Origin: Hungatella effluvii
GTDB lineage: Bacteria > Bacillota > Clostridia > Lachnospirales > Lachnospiraceae
DNA: 64,000 bases
Direction: 5' to 3'
NCBI RefSeq assembly: GCF_003201875.1
Contig: NZ_QJKD01000001.1
Coordinates: forward strand, 372,001-436,000
A model generated the notes under the pieces. The model was not told the origin of the DNA, did not search any database, and saw nothing but the letters and a program-made list of their open reading frames with translations. Shown here in pieces: positions 9,054 to 17,258 of this stretch. How positions within the stretch are numbered: position 1 is the stretch's first letter; every line of letters starts with the position of its first letter. The position numbers and the translations under genes are program-made.

Positions 9054-10323
9054 TTTTTCTTCCTCCCCCTAAAACGCTGTGTTTCACCAGTTGTTCCACT
9101 TCCATTAAAAGCTCCCGATCCCCAAAACCGCCCGACTTCGAGATGATCCACTGATCTTTTCCTTCCGTCCGTATTGAGGACAGGACCGTTCCCTGCTCCA
9201 GTTCCTGGTAAATGGTGATCTCGCCGCAGCACATCTCGGTGATAAATCCCGCCAGCGTGTCTCCGCCAATAATCATGAAGGTGGCGTCCAGCCCCATCTC
9301 CAGAAGCTGCTTTAAGATCTCTCCCAGCGTCTTTGAGATCGTCACCCGCGCTTCCTCCAGCGGAATGTGGTTCTCCCTCCGGTATTCCGTCACCTTTTTC
9401 GTGTCGGAAATCCCCGTTTCGATCACACAGGTGATTCCTGCTTCACAATCCTGCTTCAGACCGTACAGCCATCTCTTTCCTTCCTCAGAGCTTAAGTATC
9501 CTGGAGTAAACTGCTGGTCCGGAGTCATGGTAATCCGCTTCATGCCGTTCTGTTCCGCATATTCAATCTGTCTCTTTGTAATTTCATTTATGCTTCCGCA
9601 GATAATGATCATCCTATCTGTTATAACAGGAATTTCCATCTTACGTATTTCCAATTTCAGGAAATCTCCCAGCACCGATGCAAAACCAGCGCAGCCAGCC
9701 ATGACGCCCAGACACTTCTGTTTCATCAAATCCTCTGTGATCTTTTTTATCTGCGCTTCACTCGACGCATCAAAGATTCCAATCTCCTTACCCCTGCCTC
9801 TCTCGTAGTGTCCACTTTCCTGATACAATACGGTTTTTACTGATACACCGCAAAACAACGCTTCCACGCTGGGCGATACCACCGGTTCAAAAGGATCGCG
9901 TCCGAATACGCTCTCGTGAATAGGAACCCCTTCCACATAATGGACTCCGCCGACTGTGATCCGGTCCATGGCCGGCAGCGCCGGGATAAACGTAAGATAC
10001 TGTTCTCCGCTGGCCAGGAGTGCTGCTTCCAGCTCTTTTCCGATGTTTCCTCTGAGTCCGGAATCCGTTTTCTTATAAATATAAGGAACTCCCGCATCCC
10101 CCGCCCTCTTTACCACATCGAAAACCTTCCGGTACGCTTCCTGGCCCTCCAAATGTCTTGTCTGTGCATCGATCACCAGCACTTCCGCCTGTAGCCGTTT
10201 CAGTGTCTCCTCGTCCTCAGGAAAATAATTCAGGACTTTCGTCGTCATTCCTTTCCCGGCAAACTGCACTCCGGTATCAAGGGCTCCTGTAAAATCGTCT
10301 GCAATTACAAGAAGTTTTATCAT
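8989..10323 (-). CDS. Four-carbon acid sugar kinase (DUF1537, DtnK/OtnK family)
   Basis: A 444-residue ATP-dependent kinase that phosphorylates C4 of a four-carbon acid sugar. The N-terminal motif LLVIADDFTGALDTG and the C-terminal nucleotide-site motif GGDTLAGFITEM are diagnostic. Paired with pdxA2 it matches the characterised D-threonate/D-erythronate route, which ends in dihydroxyacetone phosphate. It is the first gene of the operon, with AGGTGGG before the ATG. The last ~25 residues (after about VKHSVLGGG) go beyond the usual family end and run into the dehydrogenase gene, which suggests that an ancestral stop codon was lost by a small frameshift or readthrough extension. Confidence 0.85.
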   Translation of the reverse strand: MIKLLVIADDFTGALDTGVQFAGKGMTTKVLNYFPEDEETLKRLQAEVLVIDAQTRHLEGQEAYRKVFDVVKRAGDAGVPYIYKKTDSGLRGNIGKELEAALLASGEQYLTFIPALPAMDRITVGGVHYVEGVPIHESVFGRDPFEPVVSPSVEALFCGVSVKTVLYQESGHYERGRGKEIGIFDASSEAQIKKITEDLMKQKCLGVMAGCAGFASVLGDFLKLEIRKMEIPVITDRMIIICGSINEITKRQIEYAEQNGMKRITMTPDQQFTPGYLSSEEGKRWLYGLKQDCEAGITCVIETGISDTKKVTEYRRENHIPLEEARVTISKTLGEILKQLLEMGLDATFMIIGGDTLAGFITEMCCGEITIYQELEQGTVLSSIRTEGKDQWIISKSGGFGDRELLMEVEQLVKHSVLGGGRKNAGSLFNYNAGSCLQRPGSTP

Positions 10324-10343
10324 TTTGTCTACCCACCTATTAT

Positions 10344-10537
10344 TGTTTCATTATTGAACATTCTTTTTCCTATGGTTTCTTGTTTTTCCCTTCGTTTGTT
10401 TAATAATACCAATTAAAACCGAACTATTCAAGAATTCTACTGCTATTTTTTCAATTAATATTGTTTTATTTTGAAACATTATAGTTATATATTGTTTTTT
10501 ATTATTTACTATGCTATATTTGTTTTAAATAGAAACA
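10344..10537. promoter_or_regulatory. Three 17-bp operator-like palindromes between divergent genes
   Basis: Three matches to TGTTTYA-N3-TRAAACA: TGTTTCATTATTGAACA at 10344, TGTTTTATTTTGAAACA at 10462 and TGTTTTAAATAGAAACA at 10521. Their starts are spaced 118 and 59 bases apart. They lie in the gap between the kinase operon and the PrpR-type regulator, which is the natural candidate to bind them. The rest of this 259-base gap is AT-rich. Confidence 0.6.
10403..10431 (-). promoter_or_regulatory. Sigma-A promoter of the kinase-to-sialidase operon
   Basis: On the minus strand, TTGAAT and TATTAT are separated by 17 bases. No -24/-12 (GG-N10-GC) sigma-54 element is seen in the gap. One operator palindrome lies downstream of the expected start site and two lie upstream. 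Confidence 0.55.
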
Positions 10538-10582
10538 CTTTAATCAGAAATATTTCATTTTGGGGAAAGGCAGGAGTTTTTA

Positions 10583-12361
10583 ATGGATAAAAAAACAAAG
10601 ATACTGGGAATCGCACCGTATGAGGGTATGAAAGCGCTGATGATGCGTCTGGCCGGACAGCGGGATGATATCGATCTGACTGTGTACGTCGGCGATCTGG
10701 AGGCTGGGGCCGAGATTGCTTCCAGGCACACTTTCCAGGATTACGATGTTATCTTATCCCGGGGCGGCACCGCCGAAATGATTTCTTCCATTTCCCCGAT
10801 TCCTGTAGTGGAGATTCAGCTCTCTGTATACGATATTCTCCGCGCCATCAAACTGGCGGAAAACAACAACGACCGCTATGCAATCGTCGGCTTCCCCGGT
10901 ATCACCAAAAATGCCCGTTTTCTATGTGATTTATTGCAGTATACCATTGACATCTACACCATCCATAATCCGGAAGAAGTAAATGACACGCTCACCCGCC
11001 TGACCACAGCCGGATACCGCATGGTTTTATGTGATGTTGTGACGAATTCCCATGCCCAGAGACTGGGGATGCGCTCAATCCTCTTTACTTCCGGTTCGGA
11101 AAGTATCGAGGCGGCATTCGATCAGGCCGTCAAAACAGCCGGTACGTACCAGGCCCTGATTTCCAAGGCTGAATTTTTCCGGACGCTTCTGGAGGATTAT
11201 CCGTATTATGTGTTTGTCTACAGTGAAAAGGAAGAGCTGATCTATACCTCAAAAGAACATAATTTTTCACCGGCCGTGATGACCGCCATGAAAAACTATG
11301 TGACGGAAATTCTTTCCGAGAACAGCAAGAAATTTTACAGAGATGAAGGCGATCTGCTGGTTGCCATCAAGGGAGTCAGAAAACTGATTTACAAGCAGAC
11401 TTACGTTGTCTATTACGTCAACACCCGGAAAGTCCCTCTGTCTCTCATCAAAAATGGAGTCCGCTATATCGACAGGAGCCAGGCTCTGGAACAGTTTTAT
11501 TCCAGCTTCTACGGCCTCACCAACCCATCCGGAACCTATACGCCTTCTCTGGACCAGATGAATCAGACCGGTGCTCCCGTCATGATTCTCGGGGAAGACG
11601 GTACAGGAAAAGAAGAGATGGCTGCCTTTATCTATTCCCAAAGCAAATTTCAAAATAAGCCAATGGCGATTATCGACTGTTCCCGTATTACGGATAAGAG
11701 CTGGCAGTTTCTTACCGGGCACACCAACTCTCCATTCAGCGATACGGATACCACCATCTATATCCGTGAACTGGAGTTTCTGTCTGACCAGCAGTTTAAA
11801 GAGCTGTTTTCCATCATTCGGGATTTGAATCTGCACCGGCAGAACCACATGATCTTTTCCTGCACCACACGGGAAGGCGAGGAACTGAATCAGAATTCCC
11901 AGCTTCTCATGAATCACTTTAACTGCCTGTCCTTCACCCTCCGGCCGCTCCGGGCTAACAAGGACGAGATCCCGGATCTTGCCAACTTATATATCAGTAA
12001 TTTAAACATGCAGCTGGCCCGGGAAATCGTCGGTCTGGAACCGGAAGCCGTCTCCCTTTTGAAAGAATACGGCTGGCCCGGCAATTATAATCAGTTCAAA
12101 CGAATCATGACGGAGCTGTTTGCCATAACAGATACGTCCTACATCAGAGCCGCCTCAGTTTCCAGGCTTCTGCTCAGAGAACAGCCCGCCATCATCTCCG
12201 GCGACGGCATTCCTCTCGATTTAAACCGGACCCTGGAAGAAATAAATCTGGATATCGTGCGCCACGTTCTCTCCGAAGAAAAAGGCAACCAGAGCCAGGC
12301 CGCCAAACGGCTGGGAATCAGCAGAACCACGTTGTGGCGGATGCTGCAGAATATTGTGTGA
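10583..12361 (+). CDS. PrpR-type regulator with degenerate AAA+ domain
   Basis: A 592-residue regulator. The N-terminal ~190 residues match the PrpR_N sensor domain (ILSRGGTAEMI, VEIQLSVYDILRA), followed by a PAS-like segment. A reduced AAA+ domain comes next, with Walker A GEDGTGKEE at 337-345 and a Walker-B-like TIYIRELE. The C-terminus is a Fis-type helix-turn-helix, NQSQAAKRLGISRTTLWRML. The GAFTGA loop that contacts sigma-54 is absent, and the stretch between the Walker motifs is short. It therefore probably works with sigma-A RNA polymerase. It is divergent from the kinase operon with three palindromes between, so it probably controls that operon in response to an acid sugar or its phosphate. 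Confidence 0.85.
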   Translation: MDKKTKILGIAPYEGMKALMMRLAGQRDDIDLTVYVGDLEAGAEIASRHTFQDYDVILSRGGTAEMISSISPIPVVEIQLSVYDILRAIKLAENNNDRYAIVGFPGITKNARFLCDLLQYTIDIYTIHNPEEVNDTLTRLTTAGYRMVLCDVVTNSHAQRLGMRSILFTSGSESIEAAFDQAVKTAGTYQALISKAEFFRTLLEDYPYYVFVYSEKEELIYTSKEHNFSPAVMTAMKNYVTEILSENSKKFYRDEGDLLVAIKGVRKLIYKQTYVVYYVNTRKVPLSLIKNGVRYIDRSQALEQFYSSFYGLTNPSGTYTPSLDQMNQTGAPVMILGEDGTGKEEMAAFIYSQSKFQNKPMAIIDCSRITDKSWQFLTGHTNSPFSDTDTTIYIRELEFLSDQQFKELFSIIRDLNLHRQNHMIFSCTTREGEELNQNSQLLMNHFNCLSFTLRPLRANKDEIPDLANLYISNLNMQLAREIVGLEPEAVSLLKEYGWPGNYNQFKRIMTELFAITDTSYIRAASVSRLLLREQPAIISGDGIPLDLNRTLEEINLDIVRHVLSEEKGNQSQAAKRLGISRTTLWRMLQNIV

Positions 12362-12499
12362 ATCCGCCGTTTAAAGAACGCTCTGACTGCACATCAGGTT
12401 TTATTTTACTGGTTACAGATCTGTCAAAAACGGTTATTTGGGGTATTTTATGTAAAACACAACAAAACAACCTTATTAATAATGAAAAAAAGATAATTT

Positions 12500-12575
12500 T
12501 TGACGATAAAAGTAAAAATTCAATTATATCTCCTTGGCAATTTTTCCCTTATACTGGTGAGACAAAGGTGTCACC
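12500..12575 (+). promoter_or_regulatory. Promoter and operator-like palindrome of the lyase gene
   Basis: TTGACG (12500-12505) and TTATAT (12524-12529) are separated by 18 bases. Downstream, GGTGAGACAAAGGTGTCACC at 12556-12575 is an inverted repeat with one mismatch per arm that could be an operator or mRNA hairpin in the ~95-base leader. The remainder of the gap after 12361 holds no gene or clear terminator. Confidence 0.4.
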
Positions 12576-12630
12576 TCTCATCTCTTTTGCTTATTGATTG
12601 AGAAGGCGACACGATCAAAGGAGGTCGTTT

Positions 12631-15600
12631 ATGAGAAAGTACAGGCAAACGAGACGGTACAGGTCCAGGGCTGCGGCATTATTTCTGACTGCTGCCATGG
12701 TTGTACAGGCAGGGGCTCCGGCTATGGCGGCACCATGGTATGGTGAGATGATGTCCGCCGAATCGGTAACAGGTTCCGGCAGAAAAGCGAGTCCGTCTGA
12801 GGCGGACAGAGAGGATGACGGGACGAAAGCGACGCCGTCTGAGGCTGGTAAAGCTGAGAAGGCGACGCTGAGCAATGCGAAGAAGAACAGCAGCATTCTT
12901 CCTAATGGCAGTTTTGAGGAGACATCGGTTACAAATGCAGGATGGAAATGGATATGGAAGGATAGTATTATACCGGCGGGATGGGGGACATGGGCCGCGA
13001 CACCGGGAAATCAAAAAATATTATATGAAATTGTAATTGATAAAGATAATGCGAAAGAGGGGAACAACTATTTACGTATTAATTCCGGGGATAAAACCTC
13101 CCGGATTAGTATTAATTATCCAAAGCTTCCTGTTGATCCAACCTCGGAGTATCAGTGTACGTTTTGGTTAAAGGCTGAGAATCTTCAGGTTACTTCTTCC
13201 AAGACATCTGGACTTTTTGTAAGACTGTCACGTGTCAAAAAAGACGATGGTAAAACTGAACTTAATGTTGAGCTGCCCCCCATCAAAAAAGATACCGACG
13301 GCTGGGTACAGTACAGTCTCGTAACCAAAGGCCTCCCGTCTTCTAATACGAACGGATTACAGATTGATATTTTCTCAGAATATATGTCAGGTGAAATCTG
13401 GATAGATGATGTGCAGATTGTACCGCTCTACAGCCTGAGTCTGGACAAAAAAGATGTATCAATATTTACTGGAGCTACCTTGCAGTTGGAGGCTGTCTTA
13501 ACCGAAGGAATCGATGAGGAAATCACCTGGTACTCCAAAAATCCTGAAATTGCAAGTGTTGACGAAAACGGATTGGTAACCGCTCATAAGATGGGTCTCA
13601 CAGAGATCGTTGCCCAGACAGATGAACTCCATGAGGCTGTATGCAGAGTCTCCGTAGAAGACGCCGATCTTCGCCCATACTATAAGCCGATCCGTGAGAA
13701 CTGGAGAGACCGTCTGACCGGCAACAATATGGAAGATACCGAAGACGAAGTCTATCAGGCCATGATGGCTGATTTGACCGAGACCGCGCAGGAGAATTGG
13801 GACTCCATGAAAAAAGGTGGAAATGACAGAGACCTCCTGTGGGATGACATTGATTTTACATACCGGAAACAGAATGTCGCAACCAATGTAACAGAAGGTC
13901 TGGGAACCGGCTTTTCCCGGATTGAACAGATGGCTACCGCTTACAGCGCAAAAGGGAGCGTTTTGTACCAGAACGAGGATTTGAAGGAGGATATAATCGG
14001 CGCTCTGGAATGGGTATACGCAACCATGTACAACGACAATATGGATGTAACAAAAGATCTCTACGGAAACTGGTGGCACTGGTTTATCGGAATGCCTCAG
14101 AGCCTGTGCAATACGGTTATCCTGATGTATGACGATCTTGACCCGGAATTCATCGAACGGGAAGCCAAAACGCTAGAAACCTTTAACGAAGACCCCAAAT
14201 ACCGGTATCATACGGTCTACGGCAGTAAGGTTCAGCTTGATGCGGCAAACATAGTTGATACCTCTCTCGTATCCGCCCTCCGCTCTTCCATCGGAGAAAC
14301 CGCCAAACCGATGAACATGGCAATGGAATCACTGATGAAAACCATTGGCTTTACGAGCGAAGGAAACGGATACTATGAAGACGGTTCCTATATCGACCAT
14401 GAAAATCTGGCCTACAACGGTGGATACGGCTCCACGCTGTTAGGGAGTATGGAGAAACTTCTCTTTATCACCGCTGGCAGTCCATGGGAAGTGGATTCCG
14501 ATAAACTGACCAGTATATTTCAATGGATCTGGAATGGCATCCGGCCTCTTTATGCCGATGGAGCCATGATGGATATGACAACAGGACGCGGCGTCGCAAG
14601 GCCATCTACCAATGAACACACGGTAGGAAAAGGCCTGTTAAAGCATATTTCTCACCTGATGAGCATTGCGCCGGAGGACGAAAGGAATGCATTGCGCACC
14701 TTCGCCCGCACAGAGATTCTGGCTGGCATGGAATACAAGAAAGACTATTTTACCGGTATGACCGTTGCCGACATGGCTGCCATGAAAAATATTATAACGG
14801 ATGATTCCTTAGGCGAGGATGACGAAATTTACCACAAGAATTTTGGAGTCATGGACAAGGCTGTATACCACGGTGAAAATTTTGATCTGGGCATCAGCAT
14901 GTATTCCAAACGAACCGGCAATTTCGAGTACGGCAACAAAGAAAATAAGAAAGGCTGGCATATGAGCGATGGCGCCCTCTACTTATATAATGGAGACCAG
15001 GCACACTATGCGGACGTTTACTGGCCTACCGTCGACCCTCACCGTCTGGCAGGCATCACCACAGATCACACAGAAGGGTTTATTCCATCCGACGACAGTT
15101 GGAAGCCTCACACCAGCACGAAAAACTGGGCAGGCGGATCTTCCGTCTTGAACCAGTACGGGTCTGTAGGCATGGATTTTGAAGGGGAGCTCCCCACTGG
15201 AGACATCTCCTCACTAAAAGCAAAAAAATCCTGGTTCACATTCCCGAACGGCGTAGCCGCCCTGGGAGCAGGGATTACCTCCAAGGAAGACAAGGCCACC
15301 GAAACAATTGTAGATAACCGGAAGGCAATGAAAGACGCCGCCAATACCGTATGGGTAGACGGAAAAGAGGCGGAACTCACCGTTGGCGATTCTGCTGTCA
15401 TGCCTGCAAGCTGGGCGCTTCTGGAAGGAAATAACGGCAAACAGCAGAACATCGGATACTATTTCCCGGAAGAAACCGAGATTTCGGTGCTGAAGGAGAC
15501 CAGAACCGGTAACTGGAAAGATATTAACGGAGCAATCACAGCAGGAAGCGCAAACGACTACGAGATTACCAGAAGCTACATCAGTTTTGCCGTGGATCAT

Positions 15601-17202
15601 GGAACCAATCCGCAGAACGAAACGTACAGCTACGTCCTTCTGCCCGGCAGAACTCCGGACGAAATGGCTGAGTTTTCCGAAAATCCGGAAGTAACAATTC
15701 TCGCCAACACCCCGGAGGTACAGGCTGTAGGGAATACGAAATACGGAGTCAGCGGCTATAATTTCTGGACCGCCTGTGACCCGGAAGACCTTCCGGTTTC
15801 CGCGAAGACGCCCGCCTCCGTTACTCTCGCAGAAGAAAATGGCCTTATCACCGCCGGAATCTCCAACCCGACCCAAAACGGCAAAGATACCATCATTGTA
15901 CTGAACAGCCTCTATGAAACGGTTGAGGCAGAGGACGGCGTGACCGCAGCCCTGCAAAACGGTAAAACCATTATCACCATAGAAGGCGCAAAAGATTTGG
16001 GAAAAACGTATACCATCGTTCTGGAAAGCCTGGACAAGAAACTGGCACACTGGCAAAGCGAGATCGAAAGTGCCACAAGGGCAGAAAAGTCAAATGTAGA
16101 AATGATATTAAAGGAAGTACAGGCTCTCGACACCGCACACTTTAATGAGGAACAGACTCTGCTCATCACCTCAGTCATCGAAGCTGCAAAAGAAAAGCTG
16201 GCGCTGATGGATTCTGCCGATGAAATTATGGTTCCAATCACTGGTATTGATGAAGTGACTTATGAAAATGCCGACGCGGTCGAAGAACTTCTGAAAAAAT
16301 ACGAGAATCTGACCGAAGAAGAAAAATCCGTTTTAAGCGAATCCGATCAGGCAAAAATCAGGGAACTCCTGGCAGGCTTTCAGAAGGAAGAGATTAACAC
16401 GACGGCTGACGGTATAACGGTAAAGGCCGCAAACGGCACAATGGATGTGCGTACCCTCTTCCTCCTGACCAACGAATCCGATTCCATCGGAATTTTCCAG
16501 GAATCACTGTCCGGGACCGCGGCGCTCCTGACCTTATTCAGACCAGAACTCCTTTTAAAAGGCAAAAACTTAAGCCTGAATGACCATCCGGTGCGCGTCA
16601 CCGCAAAAGCACCCGCCATAGAATCCGGTCAGAAAGGAACCCTGAAACTGTACCGTTTCGTTCCAGCCGCAAAAGCACAGGCTGCGGCCGCTCCTGAGGA
16701 GGTCACCTATACCACAAACCATGACGGCACAATTACTTTTGAAATAAACCGTGATGCCATCTATGGATTTGCGCTGGACAAAGACATGGCTCCTGAACCG
16801 GAACCCGATCCAGATCCGCAACCGGATCCTGTGCCTGATTCCAAACCGTCAAATGACCGGGATACTTCCACTTCTAATGTATCCGACGGTACATGGATTC
16901 TGGATACAAACGGCTGGTGGTTTAAACAATACAACGGCACCTGGCCGTCGTCTCAGTGGAAATGGATCAAGGGCTGCTGGTACCATTTCAACGAATCCGG
17001 CTACATGCAGACCGGCTGGATTCTGGATCAGAACCTCTGGTACTATCTGAAGCCCGACGGCAGCATGGCCGCCGATGAATGGATTTTTTACAGGGACCGG
17101 TGGTACTATTTTAACCGCAGCGGCGAAATGGCGGCAAACACCTCCGTAACATGGAAAAACGTCGTTTACCATCTGGGAGCGGATGGGGCAATGGCAGAAT
17201 AA
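12631..17202 (+). CDS. Secreted polysaccharide lyase family 8 (hyaluronate/chondroitin lyase)
   Basis: A 1523-residue exported lyase that cleaves uronic-acid glycans by beta-elimination. The start MRKYRQTR has AAAGGAGG before it; a codon 33 bases upstream lacks one. Order: signal peptide ending near APAMAAP; KASPSEA/KATPSEA-rich linker; carbohydrate-binding-like domain (~100-265); Big_2-like domain (~270-345); PL8 catalytic domain (~360-1000); FIVAR-like helical segment; Pro/Asp linker; C-terminal aromatic cell-wall-binding repeats (GWWFKQYNG, WYYLKPDGSMA, WYYFNRSGEMA). Catalytic Asn540, His590, Tyr599 and Arg653 and the aromatic patch Trp481/Trp482 keep the spacing of pneumococcal hyaluronate lyase (N349, H399, Y408, R462). 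Glycosaminoglycan is the likely substrate. It is convergent with the GH2 genes. Confidence 0.92.
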   Translation: MRKYRQTRRYRSRAAALFLTAAMVVQAGAPAMAAPWYGEMMSAESVTGSGRKASPSEADREDDGTKATPSEAGKAEKATLSNAKKNSSILPNGSFEETSVTNAGWKWIWKDSIIPAGWGTWAATPGNQKILYEIVIDKDNAKEGNNYLRINSGDKTSRISINYPKLPVDPTSEYQCTFWLKAENLQVTSSKTSGLFVRLSRVKKDDGKTELNVELPPIKKDTDGWVQYSLVTKGLPSSNTNGLQIDIFSEYMSGEIWIDDVQIVPLYSLSLDKKDVSIFTGATLQLEAVLTEGIDEEITWYSKNPEIASVDENGLVTAHKMGLTEIVAQTDELHEAVCRVSVEDADLRPYYKPIRENWRDRLTGNNMEDTEDEVYQAMMADLTETAQENWDSMKKGGNDRDLLWDDIDFTYRKQNVATNVTEGLGTGFSRIEQMATAYSAKGSVLYQNEDLKEDIIGALEWVYATMYNDNMDVTKDLYGNWWHWFIGMPQSLCNTVILMYDDLDPEFIEREAKTLETFNEDPKYRYHTVYGSKVQLDAANIVDTSLVSALRSSIGETAKPMNMAMESLMKTIGFTSEGNGYYEDGSYIDHENLAYNGGYGSTLLGSMEKLLFITAGSPWEVDSDKLTSIFQWIWNGIRPLYADGAMMDMTTGRGVARPSTNEHTVGKGLLKHISHLMSIAPEDERNALRTFARTEILAGMEYKKDYFTGMTVADMAAMKNIITDDSLGEDDEIYHKNFGVMDKAVYHGENFDLGISMYSKRTGNFEYGNKENKKGWHMSDGALYLYNGDQAHYADVYWPTVDPHRLAGITTDHTEGFIPSDDSWKPHTSTKNWAGGSSVLNQYGSVGMDFEGELPTGDISSLKAKKSWFTFPNGVAALGAGITSKEDKATETIVDNRKAMKDAANTVWVDGKEAELTVGDSAVMPASWALLEGNNGKQQNIGYYFPEETEISVLKETRTGNWKDINGAITAGSANDYEITRSYISFAVDHGTNPQNETYSYVLLPGRTPDEMAEFSENPEVTILANTPEVQAVGNTKYGVSGYNFWTACDPEDLPVSAKTPASVTLAEENGLITAGISNPTQNGKDTIIVLNSLYETVEAEDGVTAALQNGKTIITIEGAKDLGKTYTIVLESLDKKLAHWQSEIESATRAEKSNVEMILKEVQALDTAHFNEEQTLLITSVIEAAKEKLALMDSADEIMVPITGIDEVTYENADAVEELLKKYENLTEEEKSVLSESDQAKIRELLAGFQKEEINTTADGITVKAANGTMDVRTLFLLTNESDSIGIFQESLSGTAALLTLFRPELLLKGKNLSLNDHPVRVTAKAPAIESGQKGTLKLYRFVPAAKAQAAAAPEEVTYTTNHDGTITFEINRDAIYGFALDKDMAPEPEPDPDPQPDPVPDSKPSNDRDTSTSNVSDGTWILDTNGWWFKQYNGTWPSSQWKWIKGCWYHFNESGYMQTGWILDQNLWYYLKPDGSMAADEWIFYRDRWYYFNRSGEMAANTSVTWKNVVYHLGADGAMAE

Positions 17203-17212
17203 AAACAACACA

Positions 17213-17252
17213 AAAATCCCCTGGAGCAAAATAACCCGCTCCAGGGGATTTT
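17213..17252. terminator. Bidirectional intrinsic terminator
   Basis: A perfect 15-bp stem (AAAATCCCCTGGAGC and its complement) with a ten-base loop and A/T tracts on both sides. It lies between the convergent lyase and GH2 genes. Confidence 0.85.
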
Positions 17253-17258
17253 CCTCAG

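Noticed and set aside
10324..10582. Sigma-54 promoter for the PrpR-type regulator's target operon
   Set aside because: No GG-N10-GC element was found, a sigma-A promoter is present, and the regulator lacks the sigma-54 contact loop.
15214..16056. A 280-codon minus-strand frame inside the polysaccharide lyase gene
   Set aside because: It is antisense to a gene with confirmed catalytic residues, and has no start signal or recognisable domain.
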